Source: JBMCWH01 sp048621635
Lineage (GTDB): Bacteria > Patescibacteriota > WWE3 > JAUXAW01 > JAYEID01
Direction of reading: 5' to 3'
DNA length: 64,000 nt
NCBI GenBank assembly: GCA_048621635.1
Contig: JBMCWH010000002.1
Span: 3,429-67,428 of the forward strand
Shown here: positions 16,024 through 24,948 of the stretch, one piece after another
How positions within the stretch are numbered: position 1 is the stretch's first letter
How the letters are laid out: each line of letters begins with the position of its first letter
Notes under the pieces: generated by a model
The model's input: the letters and a program-made list of their open reading frames with translations, nothing else
What the model was told of the DNA's origin: nothing
Database searches by the model: none
Translations under genes and position numbers: made by a program

Positions 16024-16433
16024 TTGAAAAAGATATTGTATTCTATTGCGCATTTGCTGTAATGTTTGGATTGGCATCAGTGGCAGGAGATGTCTATGCT
16101 TTTCCTGAAAGTGGAAAAGTAGGGCAGAATGTTGATGAGGATCATCCTGAGGGAACTGTTACCCGAGTTGAGTTTCAAGAAGAAGATGATGGTTGGTATC
16201 TTATAATGCCTTATCGTGGTGATTTTGATGGTGATCCTTATTTAGATGATGGTTGGATAATAAATGTTTGGACGGATAGAGAAGGGAATGCTTGGGTTTA
16301 TATGTTCGTACACGACACAGATCCAAGGTTTACTGGTGAAAACCCAATATGGGGTTCTTGGGATTGGTTTTTAGGAACAGGTGGAGGTAAAGATTGGCAA
16401 GAAGACAGTGGGGTGTTCACATCCAATCGGTAA
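16024..16433 (+). pseudogene. Small exported protein with frameshift in its signal peptide
   Basis: A near-perfect Shine-Dalgarno (AAAGGGGGTGA, 16007-16016) points to a TTG start at 16024, which reads MKKILYSIAHLL and stops at 16060-16062. The -1/+2 related frame continues AFAVMFGLASVAGDVYAFPE, which completes a good signal peptide, and then runs 123 residues from the ATG at 16062 to 16433. The stop and ATG overlap as TAATG, so re-initiation is possible. The mature part is acidic and rich in Trp, Asp and Gly (DDGWIINVWTDREGNAWVYMFV, WGSWDWFLGTGGGKDW), soluble and unrecognised. One base missing near 16047-16052 would explain it. Either a real pseudogene or a sequence error. Confidence 0.5.
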
Positions 16434-16456
16434 TGTAGATAATTGATAAGTATAGC

Positions 16457-16512
16457 AAAGAGAGTCTATTTGTATTGTAATACAACAGATAGGCTCTCTT
16501 TTGCTTTTTTTT
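16457..16512 (+). terminator. Terminator after the 16024 gene
   Basis: AAAGAGAG / CTCTCTTTT with additional inner pairing (TCTATTTGT / ACAGATA), followed by CTTTTTTTT. Confidence 0.75.
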
Positions 16513-16535
16513 ATGGTTAATTAAAGCTCTTTGGT

Positions 16536-17345
16536 TTAATATAAAGAAGGAAAGAAGATGAATTTAACTGCCGAGCCGGCTACAATAATGTACAACAATA
16601 TTCTAATGTACTTATAGCCAAACTTCTTTGCCCAGTTGATTCCTACGAAGGAACCAATGGCGCCTCCCAGAATGGTAGGAAAAGCATATTGCCAATTAAT
16701 TAGATCGGGTTGGTTAAAGTAAATGTAGGAAGCAACTACAGACATGAAAATATCAATTACTTTGGTTGTAGCTGCTGTGGCTAAAATGCTCGCTCCGCCA
16801 ATGAAGTAAAACCCCAAAAGCATTAGTGTACCTACTGATCCACCGTAAAAACCAGCATAGAAACCGATGAATACGGTGAAAAACATCAGGATAATAGTCT
16901 GTTTCCGGTTTTGGGTTATTATTGGTCTTTTATTCGTAAGTTTATTAAACAACACCCTAACTGTACGGGAGAAAGTAACTTTCTCTTTTTTTACATGGGG
17001 AATGGTTAATAGGATAAGTAGCATTAGACCTCCTACAAGGTAAGAAAATAATTGCTGATCCATTTTGATGGCAGTGTGTGCACCGAAATAGCTCCCAATC
17101 ATTGCTAAGGGGGCAAAAGTACAGGCTTGTTTCCAGTTTACTAATTTTTCATTATTGAAGATCAGAGAGGTTATAATATCTAGCACCACGGTAACGATTT
17201 GCATTGTTGCGATTGCTACTAGTGTAGGTAAGCCGATCAGTCCAAAAACTGAAACTAAAAACAAATTACCGCCTCCCGCAACCACATCACTGACGCTGGC
17301 TATAAAACCAAGAATTGATAGACCGGAAATTACTAAGATATTCAT
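16536..17345 (-). CDS. TauE/SafE-family (sulfite exporter-like) permease
   Basis: 269-residue polytopic membrane protein, about eight helices, of the TauE/SafE family that exports or imports sulfite, sulfonates or related small anions. The N-terminal repeat GFIASVSDVVAGGGNLFLVSVFGLIGLP and the second-half repeat FYAGFYGGSVGTLMLLGFYFIGG carry the characteristic glycine-rich G(G)G-x-x-x-P-type motifs. TATTAT lies seven bases before the ATG, so this gene too may be leaderless. It lies between two DUF389 paralogues transcribed in the same direction. The exact substrate cannot be deduced; genes for sulfur-oxyanion metabolism are not seen nearby. Confidence 0.85.
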   Translation of the reverse strand: MNILVISGLSILGFIASVSDVVAGGGNLFLVSVFGLIGLPTLVAIATMQIVTVVLDIITSLIFNNEKLVNWKQACTFAPLAMIGSYFGAHTAIKMDQQLFSYLVGGLMLLILLTIPHVKKEKVTFSRTVRVLFNKLTNKRPIITQNRKQTIILMFFTVFIGFYAGFYGGSVGTLMLLGFYFIGGASILATAATTKVIDIFMSVVASYIYFNQPDLINWQYAFPTILGGAIGSFVGINWAKKFGYKYIRILLYIIVAGSAVKFIFFPSLY

Positions 17346-17489
17346 TTCTTATATAATAGATGAACATGAAAAAAAGGGCAATAATTGAGTTGAAATATTT
17401 CCTAACCAAGAAATGAACCGGAGGTTATGCCGGTAAATTTTACCGTACCATTTCGGGTTCTCTTGTGATTACAAGGGTTTTGGGAAAGC

Positions 17490-18119
17490 CTATACCTGGT
17501 GTTGGATAACTTTTAGAATGCTATAAGCTCCGATTAGTATCCCTAGAAAGTTGAGAGTTAAGTTTTCAGTTGCGCTTATCAGAATTTCTGTATTTTGGTT
17601 ACTTAGTGCAATGCCCATGATTGCTATTGGCGGAACTAAAGCTACTGATACAGCAACTCCAGTTACTTTTTCTGGGACACCAGGCCAAAAAAGGCTTAGG
17701 GTGGCGGAGGTGCCGGCGATGGCGGCAACGAAGAAATAAATAAGTGCGTTTTGTCCTAGTTCTGAGATTAATTCCACATTCTGTACTTGAATTCCTAATA
17801 TATAAGCTAGGCTTGAGCAAAAAACGACGCCAATAATAACTTGGATAAGCAAATTCTTGAAGTTATTTAGGAACACTCTCTTTTCCTCCCAGATCAGTGC
17901 TGCTGGCAAAACTAAGATAGAGTAAAGTAAGGGGGAAATAATCATTGCCCCAATTACTATTGGGTCAGAGTTTAGGGACATTCCTAAGACACACGTGGCC
18001 AAACCAGCAAAGGAAAGAAAAGCAAAATCGAAATCAAGTTTTGCTTTTTGTATTAGTCTTTGGTGAGCCTTTTCCAGCTCATTTTTCTCGATTAGGCCTG
18101 AGTTTTTCCAAATTTGCAT
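17490..18119 (-). CDS. DUF389 family membrane protein
   Basis: 209-residue membrane protein of the DUF389 (TIGR00341-type) family, function unknown, with five to six predicted helices. The start is ATG 18119, five bases after AGGAGGG; an upstream ATG at 18137 lies before the Shine-Dalgarno. It has the family features NSDPIVIGAMIISPLL and TGVAVSVALVPPIAIMG (about residues 155-175). It is almost identical in its first part to the shorter copy at 15195-15719, including the upstream region, so the two arose by a recent duplication that now brackets the TauE-type permease. Confidence 0.85.
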   Translation of the reverse strand: MQIWKNSGLIEKNELEKAHQRLIQKAKLDFDFAFLSFAGLATCVLGMSLNSDPIVIGAMIISPLLYSILVLPAALIWEEKRVFLNNFKNLLIQVIIGVVFCSSLAYILGIQVQNVELISELGQNALIYFFVAAIAGTSATLSLFWPGVPEKVTGVAVSVALVPPIAIMGIALSNQNTEILISATENLTLNFLGILIGAYSILKVIQHQV

Positions 18120-18236
18120 CTGCCCTCCTTTTTCCATTGTAGCAAACTAGCTCGGTTTGCAAAATAGTAAAAGGCTTTTCTAGTACCGGCTATAAATTAG
18201 CTGTAGAACAAGCATTTTGAGCGGGTTGGGAGTGTA

Positions 18237-18335
18237 TGGTAAAATTAGATCAGGTGTTCATTGAGCCCCGAACCACATGGGGTACGGGGCTAATTCAGCA
18301 GACCAAATTCGATAACGAATTTGGTGCTTCATTGA
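18237..18335 (+). promoter_or_regulatory. Promoter and hairpin leader of tRNA-Ala
   Basis: TGGTAAAAT (18237-18245) is an extended -10. The leader holds AGCCCCG / CGGGGCT (264-270/285-291) and a perfect CCAAATTCG-ATAA-CGAATTTGG hairpin before the mature tRNA at 18336. Confidence 0.5.
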
Positions 18336-18410
18336 GGGGCTGTAGCTCAGCGGCAGAGCACTTGCATGGCATGCAAGGGGTCAGGGGTTCAAATCCCCTC
18401 AGCTCCACCA
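18336..18410 (+). tRNA. tRNA-Ala(GGC)
   Basis: Acceptor GGGGCTG/CAGCTCC with one G-U, D-arm GCTC/GAGC, anticodon stem CTTGC/GCAAG with loop ATGGCAT (anticodon GGC), T-arm AGGGGTTCAAATCCCCT, and an encoded CCA end. Confidence 0.96.
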
Positions 18411-18565
18411 CATTTACTTAGTTCTTCAAGTCCTACTTAAAAAGGCCATCCGGGCCCACTTTCAATGACAAACGAAAGTTAGTAGCGAAAATTTAGTGGT
18501 TAGATTATTAATAATATTAAGGTCTGACTTTTTTATTCTTTTAAGTAAGCCATTGTTTGCAAAAA

Positions 18566-18612
18566 TAGCAAAAAGAAAACCCTCCGAAAGTAAAGTTTCT
18601 TTGGAGGGTTTT
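18566..18612 (-). terminator. Terminator of the HAD gene
   Basis: Minus strand AAAACCCTCC / GGAGGGTTTT with a 17-base loop, then CTTTTTGC; it overlaps the stop codon of the gene. Confidence 0.8.
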
Positions 18613-19117
18613 ATGGTCGTGGAGCTACTTGAGTTTTCTTCTTTTTGTGAGCTAGAAAATCTTCGGGAGAAATAGCATCTACATCGTTTTCTGCTAGTAC
18701 CCCTCTGATACTTGGATTGTCATCAATTACAGTTACTTTTGTGTTGGGAAAATTGGTACAAACTCGCTTTTTGAAAGAGATGGCGTCTTCCTCATCTTTG
18801 GGTAAGTGTAGTTCCCAACAGCTATTTATCCCTGCTTTGGAAAGCCAGCTGCGTACAAGCGTGCGATGACGATGTCGGATAAATGTAATCAGTATTACCC
18901 GCGTCCCTTGGCGTGAGATATTGCGGAGAATTGATACAATCTCCAGGTCTGGTGTGCTCATCCGGTAAACTAATTTTCCCACCCCGAAGTTTAAGACAGG
19001 GTTTGTCCAATCTCTTACTAAGCGCGGAATGATGTCCAATGCTTTTATTCCTAGGAAATGTCTCAAAACCCCATCTAAATCAACCACCAGCACTTCTCTA
19101 GGTTTTTCTGTGTTCAT
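18611..19117 (-). CDS. HAD-superfamily hydrolase-like protein
   Basis: 168-residue cytoplasmic protein with the HAD motifs: motif I DLDGVL near the N-terminus (VLVVDLDGVLRHF), motif II Thr in VILITFIRH, and motif IV VIDDNPSIRG. Spacing fits a small cap-less HAD phosphatase such as a NIF- or polynucleotide-phosphatase-like member; the substrate is unknown. GGAAGGGGAGG immediately precedes the ATG at 19117; an in-frame start at 19144 lies upstream of it and is rejected. The first Asp and the second acidic residue at +2 are both present (D-x-D), so phosphatase chemistry is possible. Monocistronic, with its own terminator. Confidence 0.7.
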   Translation of the reverse strand: MNTEKPREVLVVDLDGVLRHFLGIKALDIIPRLVRDWTNPVLNFGVGKLVYRMSTPDLEIVSILRNISRQGTRVILITFIRHRHRTLVRSWLSKAGINSCWELHLPKDEEDAISFKKRVCTNFPNTKVTVIDDNPSIRGVLAENDVDAISPEDFLAHKKKKTQVAPRP

Positions 19118-19270
19118 GCCTCCCCTTCCTTTTGATTTCTGCAATTTTTTGACTTCTTACCTGTGCACTGGAATATAGTATAGAAAATCCAAACAGTCAA
19201 GTGTGATTACAATTCTCTAACTTGCCTTTAAAGGTTTTTTATTAGAGATACTGACAGCTTACGGGAAAAA

Positions 19271-19279
19271 TGATAGAAT
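19271..19279 (+). promoter_or_regulatory. Extended -10 promoter of uvrB
   Basis: TGATAGAAT ends nine bases before the ATG at 19289; no Shine-Dalgarno lies between. Confidence 0.6.
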
Positions 19280-19288
19280 TATTGATTG

Positions 19289-21436
19289 ATGACCAACACA
19301 GATTTTAATTTAAAATCAGATTTCGCACCTACTGGGGATCAGCCACAAGCGATTGGACAACTTACTCAAGGTATAAATGCGGGACTAGAACACCAGGTTC
19401 TTTTAGGGGTGACGGGAAGTGGAAAAACCTTTTCTGTTGCCAATGTGGTGGAGAAAGTTCAGAAACCAACACTTGTTATTTCCCATAACAAGACCTTGAC
19501 CGCGCAGCTGTATCAGGAATTTAGAGATTTTTTTCCCGAAAACGAAATTCATTATTTTGTTTCTTATTACGATTATTACCAGCCCGAAGCTTACGTACCA
19601 CAGAGAGATTTATACATTGAGAAAGAGGTAGACATAAATAAAGAGATAGAAAAGCTGAGACACTCTGCCACAGCCGCTTTAATTACGCGTAAAGATGTAA
19701 TTGTGGTTGCGTCTGTTTCCTGTATCTATGGTTTGGGGCGGCCATCTGATTATGCACAAGAGATTATGGTTTTAGAAGAAGATGAAAAGCTTTCACGGGG
19801 GGATATCTTGCGCGATTTAATTGATCTACTTTACGAGCGGAATGATTGGGATCTAAAGCGGGGTTGTTTCCGTGTCCGCGGAGAAAATGTTGAAGTTTTC
19901 CCTCCTTATGGTGGTGAGGCTCTTCGTATTTCTATTTTGGGTAGAAGAATAAATAAGTTGGAATGGATAGAACCAGAAACTGGGCGAGTAGTTGAGCCTG
20001 TGAAAGAAGTAAAGCTTCTTTCTGCTAAGCATTTCATAACACCAAGAAAACGGCTAAAGCAAAGTATTAGTCGTATTGAGCAAGAACTTCAGGAGCGACT
20101 TGAAGAGCTAAAAAACCAAGGGAAAGATATAGAAGCTCATCGTCTAAAGGTTCGCACGGAACACGATTTAGAGTTACTGGAGGAATTAGGTTATTGTCCG
20201 GGAGTGGAAAATTATTCCCGGTACCTTTCTGGTCGTTCACCAGGGGAACCCCCCTATACCTTAATCGATTATTTCCGGCACAGTTACGGAGATGATTTTT
20301 TGTGTGTGATTGATGAGTCACATATGACGGTTCCGCAAATCCGGGGGATGTATAATGGGGACCGTGCCCGCAAAGAAAATTTGGTAAATTTTGGATTTCG
20401 TCTTCCGTCTGCGTTAGATAACCGCCCTTTAACTTTTGATGAGTTTCAAGATAAAGTTAGTCAAACAATTTACACTTCGGCAACTCCGAGTGACTGGGAA
20501 ATAAAAAGAGCTCGTTCGAGCGCTGAATTACAAATTTCAAATGATAAAATTCAAATGTCCGGCAAGGAAAAAAGTCCTGAGGAATTGGCGGGCAAAAAAC
20601 TGCATAATGGGGTTGTGGAACAATTGATTCGTCCTACAGGGCTTTTAGATCCAAAGATTGAAGTACGACCAGCAGAAGGACAGATTGAAGATTTGATTAA
20701 AGAAATTGTTGCACGAAAGTTGAAAAAAGAGCGTGCTTTGGTAACTACCTTGACAAAACGAATGGCTGAAGATTTAGCTAGTTATTTAAACGATGAGGAC
20801 AAACTGACTGCTGTTATGGAGGAAAAGGGAGATAGTTTTTCAGAGTTGCAAGAGGAGACTGTCACAGACATTAAGGCAGAGTATCTACACAGCGAGATAG
20901 AAACTTTGGAAAGGAGTGATATTCTTGCTGATCTACGTAGAGGTGAGTTTGATGTAGTAGTTGGTATTAATTTACTTAGGGAAGGGCTAGATCTTCCTGA
21001 AGTTTCTTTGGTAGCAATTCTTGATGCAGATAAAGAAGGTTTTTTGCGTTCAGAGACAGCTTTAATTCAAACTATGGGTAGAGCTGCTAGACACGAAAAT
21101 GGAGCAGCTATTCTCTATGCAGAGGAAGTTACTGAGTCTATGCAAGCAGCTATTGATGAGGTTGCAAGGAGACGTCAAGTCCAGAAAAAATATAACCAAA
21201 CGCATAATATAACTCCGCAATCCATTAAAAAGCCAATTAGGCAAAGGTTGGTACGAAAAATTGAGCAGCCCGATGAGAAGGAAAAAGAAGAGAATTGGTC
21301 GGTTTTGCCGCCGGAAGAGCTAGAAAACAAGATTTGGGAATGGGAAAGGGAGATGAGACAAGCAGCAGACCAGTTAAACTTTGAAAAAGCTGCGGAATTA
21401 CGTGACAGGATAAGAGAAGTACAGAAGACAATGTAG
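19289..21436 (+). CDS. uvrB: Excinuclease ABC subunit B
   Basis: DNA-damage verification helicase-like subunit of nucleotide excision repair, 715 residues. Visible are Walker A GVTGSGKT near residue 35, the beta-hairpin YYDYYQPEAYVP near 95, DEad-type ID-ESH, the C-terminal helicase motifs (LLREGLDLPEVSLVAILDADKEGFLRS, QTMGRAARH) and the C-terminal UVR motif that binds UvrC (ELENKIWEWEREMRQAADQLNFEKAAELRDRI). Between TSATPSDWEI and GVVEQLIRPTGLLDP there is an extra stretch of about 35 residues containing LQISNDKIQMS. Its DNA (20531-20556) matches a dispersed CAAATTTCAAA-type repeat. It is followed 32 bases later by uvrA, probably in one operon. The ATG at 19289 is preferred over the TTG at 19286. 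Confidence 0.98.
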   Translation: MTNTDFNLKSDFAPTGDQPQAIGQLTQGINAGLEHQVLLGVTGSGKTFSVANVVEKVQKPTLVISHNKTLTAQLYQEFRDFFPENEIHYFVSYYDYYQPEAYVPQRDLYIEKEVDINKEIEKLRHSATAALITRKDVIVVASVSCIYGLGRPSDYAQEIMVLEEDEKLSRGDILRDLIDLLYERNDWDLKRGCFRVRGENVEVFPPYGGEALRISILGRRINKLEWIEPETGRVVEPVKEVKLLSAKHFITPRKRLKQSISRIEQELQERLEELKNQGKDIEAHRLKVRTEHDLELLEELGYCPGVENYSRYLSGRSPGEPPYTLIDYFRHSYGDDFLCVIDESHMTVPQIRGMYNGDRARKENLVNFGFRLPSALDNRPLTFDEFQDKVSQTIYTSATPSDWEIKRARSSAELQISNDKIQMSGKEKSPEELAGKKLHNGVVEQLIRPTGLLDPKIEVRPAEGQIEDLIKEIVARKLKKERALVTTLTKRMAEDLASYLNDEDKLTAVMEEKGDSFSELQEETVTDIKAEYLHSEIETLERSDILADLRRGEFDVVVGINLLREGLDLPEVSLVAILDADKEGFLRSETALIQTMGRAARHENGAAILYAEEVTESMQAAIDEVARRRQVQKKYNQTHNITPQSIKKPIRQRLVRKIEQPDEKEKEENWSVLPPEELENKIWEWEREMRQAADQLNFEKAAELRDRIREVQKTM

Positions 21437-21468
21437 GCAAAATCCAAAGATCAAAATTTAAATTTCAA

Positions 21469-24405
21469 ATGAATAACAAAATCAAAGTGCGCGGCGCGCG
21501 CGAACACAACCTAAAGAACATTGATGTGGAAATACCAAAAGGGAAGTTTGTAACTTTTACCGGTGTTTCTGGTAGTGGTAAATCTAGTTTAGCTTTGGAC
21601 ACTATCTTTGCTGAAGGTCAACGTCGGTATATCCAGTCTTTGTCTTCTTATGCACGCCAGTTTTTAGGTAGTCAGGCAAAACCGGATGTGGATCAGATCG
21701 AAGGCCTTTCTCCTGCTATTGCAATCAGTCAAAAGAAACCTTTTCACAATCCGCGCTCTACTGTGGGAACTATAACCGAGGTCTATGATTTTTTTCGGTT
21801 ATTGTTTGCTCGTATTGGGCACCCTCATTGTCCGCAATGTGGTCGAGAGGTGAAGAGGCAAAGTTTGGACGAGATAACTGCGTCGGTCTTACAGGTATTA
21901 GAAGAAGAAGCTGATTCTTCTAAGGGGGCAAGAATACTAGTATTGGCTCCGGTGGTTAAGGACAAGAAAGGGGAGTATAGTGCTTTGTTTGAGAATATGA
22001 AGAAACAGGGATTTTTACGTGCACGGATTGATGGAGAAGTGCGCCAAATTGATGAGGATTTTGTTTTGATTAAGACTAACAGACATACTATTGAGGTAAT
22101 TACTGATCGCCTGGTTATCTCTAAAAAGGATCTAGAGAGCACTACGGAAACGATAGCAAGATTAAAGGAAGCAATTGCGCAGGCTCTAGAGTTAGCAGAG
22201 GGAGAAGTGATTGTTAGCCAAGTGCAGGATGATTCCTTTGACTTTCCCGAGAAACCAAAAAAACTGGAGGACTATCTTTTTTCAGAGCGGTTTGCTTGTC
22301 CAGTGTGTAACTTGAGCTTAGAGGAGCCTGAACCACGGACATTTTCCTTTAACTCTCCGCACGGTGCTTGTCCTAAATGTGATGGCTTGGGAACTATCTT
22401 GCGTGCTGACCCAGAACAAGCCATTAATCCACGTCTTACTGTTAATGAAGGAGGAATTCTTGCTCTTTCTTCCTTAACCACTAATGATACTTGGTACAGA
22501 CGAAAGATTGAGGCTGTGGCTGAGGAAAAAGATATTGACTTGGATAAAAACATTGGTGACTTAAGCAAAGAAAAGCAGGACATTTTACTACACGGTTGCG
22601 GAGATGAGGAATTTTTAGTTAAGGGCAGAAATAGACAGGGGAAAAAAACAAGCTTTGAGGAATCCTTCGCTGGTATTTTGGTAAAGATAGAAAGTCGGTA
22701 TCAGACTACTGATTCCAACCGGATTAGAAAGCAGCTGGAACGGTATATGTATGAGGAAACTTGTCCTGCTTGCCAAGGTACTCGCCTCAAACCCTCCTCT
22801 ATTTCTGTAACCGTACGGGGCAAGAACATAGCTGAAATTGCTGAGCAAAGTATTGAAGATCTAAAAGAATGGACTGAGGATCTTGCACAATCTGATATTG
22901 ATATTTCTGATCGTGAACATTCTATAGCTGAGCCAATACTTAGAGAAATAAATGCCCGGTTAAAATTTCTCAATTCTGTTGGTCTTTCTTATCTTAATTT
23001 AAATCGATCAGCGGCTACTTTGTCTGGTGGAGAAGCACAGCGCATTCGGCTAGCCTCCCAAATTGGCTCCGGACTTTCTGGTGTTCTGTATGTTTTGGAC
23101 GAGCCGTCTGTAGGATTACACCAAAGAGATATGGCCAAGCTAATAAATACCTTAAAAGATTTACGCGACTTGGATAATACTGTGGTAGTGGTTGAGCACG
23201 ATGCCCAGACTATTCGGGGGAGTGATTGGGTAATTGATTTTGGTCCCGGTGGGGGTAAGTTAGGAGGAGAAGTTATTGCAGGAGGGACGCCGAAGGATAT
23301 TTCCGTAAATAAAGAATCTTTAACTGGGGATTATTTAGCTGGGAGGAAGAAGGTAAAAATTGTGGATATAGAGGATAGTTTTGAATTATCTAACCCGGAA
23401 GAAAAAATTAAAGAGGGAGAGCTAACCCTTGTTGGTGGGCGTGAACACAACCTAAAAAACATTGATGTTAATTTTCCTTTTAACAAATTCATTTGTGTGA
23501 CAGGTGTTTCGGGTTCTGGCAAATCAACTTTAGTAATGGACACTCTTTACCCAAGCTTGCGAGGTGAACTGAATCGTCGTGTTTACTCTGCACCCGGTGA
23601 TCATGACGGGCTTCTTGGGGCGGAAAAAATCGACAAAGTGTATGAGATTGATCAGTCTCCTATTGGGCAAAGCCCTCGCTCTAATCCGGCAACCTATACA
23701 GGAGCGTTTGACTATATTAGGGAAGCTTTTGCCCGTACTAGGGAAGCCCGCTTACGTGGCTTTGATGTAGGACAGTTTTCCTTTAATACTAAGGGAGGGC
23801 GTTGCGAAGCGTGTGAAGGGCAAGGAGTGGAGAAAATCGAAATGCAATTTCTTCCTGATGTTTATGTTACTTGTGAAGTATGTGAAGGGCAACGCTACAA
23901 CGAAAGTACGCTAGAGATAAAGTACCGGGGAAAAAATATTAAGGAAATTTTAGATATGACTGTTTCCGAAGCTCTAAACTTTTTTAGTAGAATTAAGCTT
24001 TTGACCCGTAGATTAGAAACACTATCTAATGTAGGGCTGGGCTATTTAGAATTAGGGCAGCCCGCTCCAACCTTGTCTGGTGGAGAAGCGCAAAGAGTTA
24101 GGTTAGCTAAGGAGCTTTCCAAGAGGCCAAAAGGGCACACGTTTTATATTCTTGACGAACCTACCATTGGTTTGCATCCTGATGATTTAACAAAACTACT
24201 TAGTGTACTTCATCACTTGGTAGATAGGGGTAATACAGTACTAGTAATAGAGCATAATTTAGATGTAATTAAAAGTGCGGATTGGATAATTGATCTAGGA
24301 CCAGAGGGAGGGGAAGACGGTGGAGAAGTTATTTTTTCTGGAACTCCAAAGGAAATAATTGAATGCGAAAAATCCTACACTGGTCAAGCACTTAAGAATT
24401 ATTAG
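21469..24405 (+). CDS. uvrA: Excinuclease ABC subunit A
   Basis: DNA-damage recognition ATPase of nucleotide excision repair, 978 residues, normal for UvrA. Tandem ABC ATPase modules are present: first Walker [15 protein letters not shown] near residue 31 with signature [16 protein letters not shown], and second Walker [15 protein letters not shown] near 680 with [15 protein letters not shown]. Two zinc modules are intact: CPVC...CPKC near 280-305 and CEAC...CEVC near 775-800. It lies downstream of uvrB; the 32-base gap is A-rich and contains a copy of the AAATTTCAAAT repeat instead of a ribosome-binding site. Its 3' end overlaps the convergent DUF3850 gene by 14 bases. Confidence 0.98.
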   Translation: MNNKIKVRGAREHNLKNIDVEIPKGKFVTFTGVSGSGKSSLALDTIFAEGQRRYIQSLSSYARQFLGSQAKPDVDQIEGLSPAIAISQKKPFHNPRSTVGTITEVYDFFRLLFARIGHPHCPQCGREVKRQSLDEITASVLQVLEEEADSSKGARILVLAPVVKDKKGEYSALFENMKKQGFLRARIDGEVRQIDEDFVLIKTNRHTIEVITDRLVISKKDLESTTETIARLKEAIAQALELAEGEVIVSQVQDDSFDFPEKPKKLEDYLFSERFACPVCNLSLEEPEPRTFSFNSPHGACPKCDGLGTILRADPEQAINPRLTVNEGGILALSSLTTNDTWYRRKIEAVAEEKDIDLDKNIGDLSKEKQDILLHGCGDEEFLVKGRNRQGKKTSFEESFAGILVKIESRYQTTDSNRIRKQLERYMYEETCPACQGTRLKPSSISVTVRGKNIAEIAEQSIEDLKEWTEDLAQSDIDISDREHSIAEPILREINARLKFLNSVGLSYLNLNRSAATLSGGEAQRIRLASQIGSGLSGVLYVLDEPSVGLHQRDMAKLINTLKDLRDLDNTVVVVEHDAQTIRGSDWVIDFGPGGGKLGGEVIAGGTPKDISVNKESLTGDYLAGRKKVKIVDIEDSFELSNPEEKIKEGELTLVGGREHNLKNIDVNFPFNKFICVTGVSGSGKSTLVMDTLYPSLRGELNRRVYSAPGDHDGLLGAEKIDKVYEIDQSPIGQSPRSNPATYTGAFDYIREAFARTREARLRGFDVGQFSFNTKGGRCEACEGQGVEKIEMQFLPDVYVTCEVCEGQRYNESTLEIKYRGKNIKEILDMTVSEALNFFSRIKLLTRRLETLSNVGLGYLELGQPAPTLSGGEAQRVRLAKELSKRPKGHTFYILDEPTIGLHPDDLTKLLSVLHHLVDRGNTVLVIEHNLDVIKSADWIIDLGPEGGEDGGEVIFSGTPKEIIECEKSYTGQALKNY

Positions 24406-24685
24406 TCTCGTGATTATAATAACGACGTATTGCTAACACAACCAGACCATGTTCCTCTAACTCCTCTTTGCTATGAAATTTTTCCATATCTTTAGTATTA
24501 AATTTGTACAAAATTTCACATTCTAATTCGTTTCCAGTTAATTCATCCGAATCTTGTTTTTGTTCTTGCAAGACAAGAATGTCACCCTCCTTACTTTCAA
24601 AATCGGCTAGGCGAACTTCAAAGCGTTTACGTCCATCAGAAACAGCTTCAAAATACTCATGTTGTACCTTTTTCCTTATTTTCAT
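24392..24685 (-). CDS. ASCH/PUA-like DUF3850 protein
   Basis: 97-residue small protein of the ASCH-like DUF3850 family, which has a PUA-type beta-barrel fold and probably binds RNA. Recognisable features are KKVQHEYFEAVSDGRKRFEVRLADFESKEGDILVLQE (the family's W/K-x-x-F-x-x-V-x-x-G-x-K-x-x-E-x-R-x-x-D-x-x-x-x-x-GD core) and the closing GLVVLAIRRY. It is convergent with uvrA and overlaps its last 14 bases. The extended -10 box TGATACAAT ends nine bases before the ATG, so the mRNA is probably leaderless. The role in the cell is unknown. Confidence 0.8.
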   Translation of the reverse strand: MKIRKKVQHEYFEAVSDGRKRFEVRLADFESKEGDILVLQEQKQDSDELTGNELECEILYKFNTKDMEKFHSKEELEEHGLVVLAIRRYYNHETNNS

Positions 24686-24694
24686 GTTATGACA

Positions 24695-24703
24695 ATTGTA
24701 TCA
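24695..24703 (-). promoter_or_regulatory. Extended -10 promoter of DUF3850 gene
   Basis: Minus-strand TGATACAAT, nine bases before the ATG at 24685. Confidence 0.55.
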
Positions 24704-24876
24704 CATTACTATAGTAAAGCGGAACAGACCTCAATTCTAGAAGAGCCCGTCCTTTTTACATAAATGGAAAGTTTATGTTGTTCCAGCCTTGCCCTGCCCT
24801 GTGGTGGACTTGATCCGAAATCCTTTTGTCTGTCGTCTAGATTTAAAAAAGATTCGGACATTAATTAAGGATAACA

Positions 24877-24909
24877 AATAATTAATAATCTCGGACTTTA
24901 TTAATTGGC
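24877..24909. repeat. REP-like hairpin, family 1, left arm diverged
   Basis: Same spacer TCTCGGACT and right arm TTATTAATTGGC as the copies at 5135 and 38176; the left arm begins AATAATTAATAA instead of GCCAATTAATAA. It lies just upstream of the uvrC promoter. Confidence 0.8.
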
Positions 24910-24933
24910 GTTGGTATGGGTTTTTCTGAAAAA

Positions 24934-24942
24934 TGTTAAAAT
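24934..24942 (+). promoter_or_regulatory. Extended -10 promoter of uvrC
   Basis: TGTTAAAAT ends six bases before the ATG at 24949, too close for a ribosome-binding site. Confidence 0.6.
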
Positions 24943-24948
24943 AGGGCT

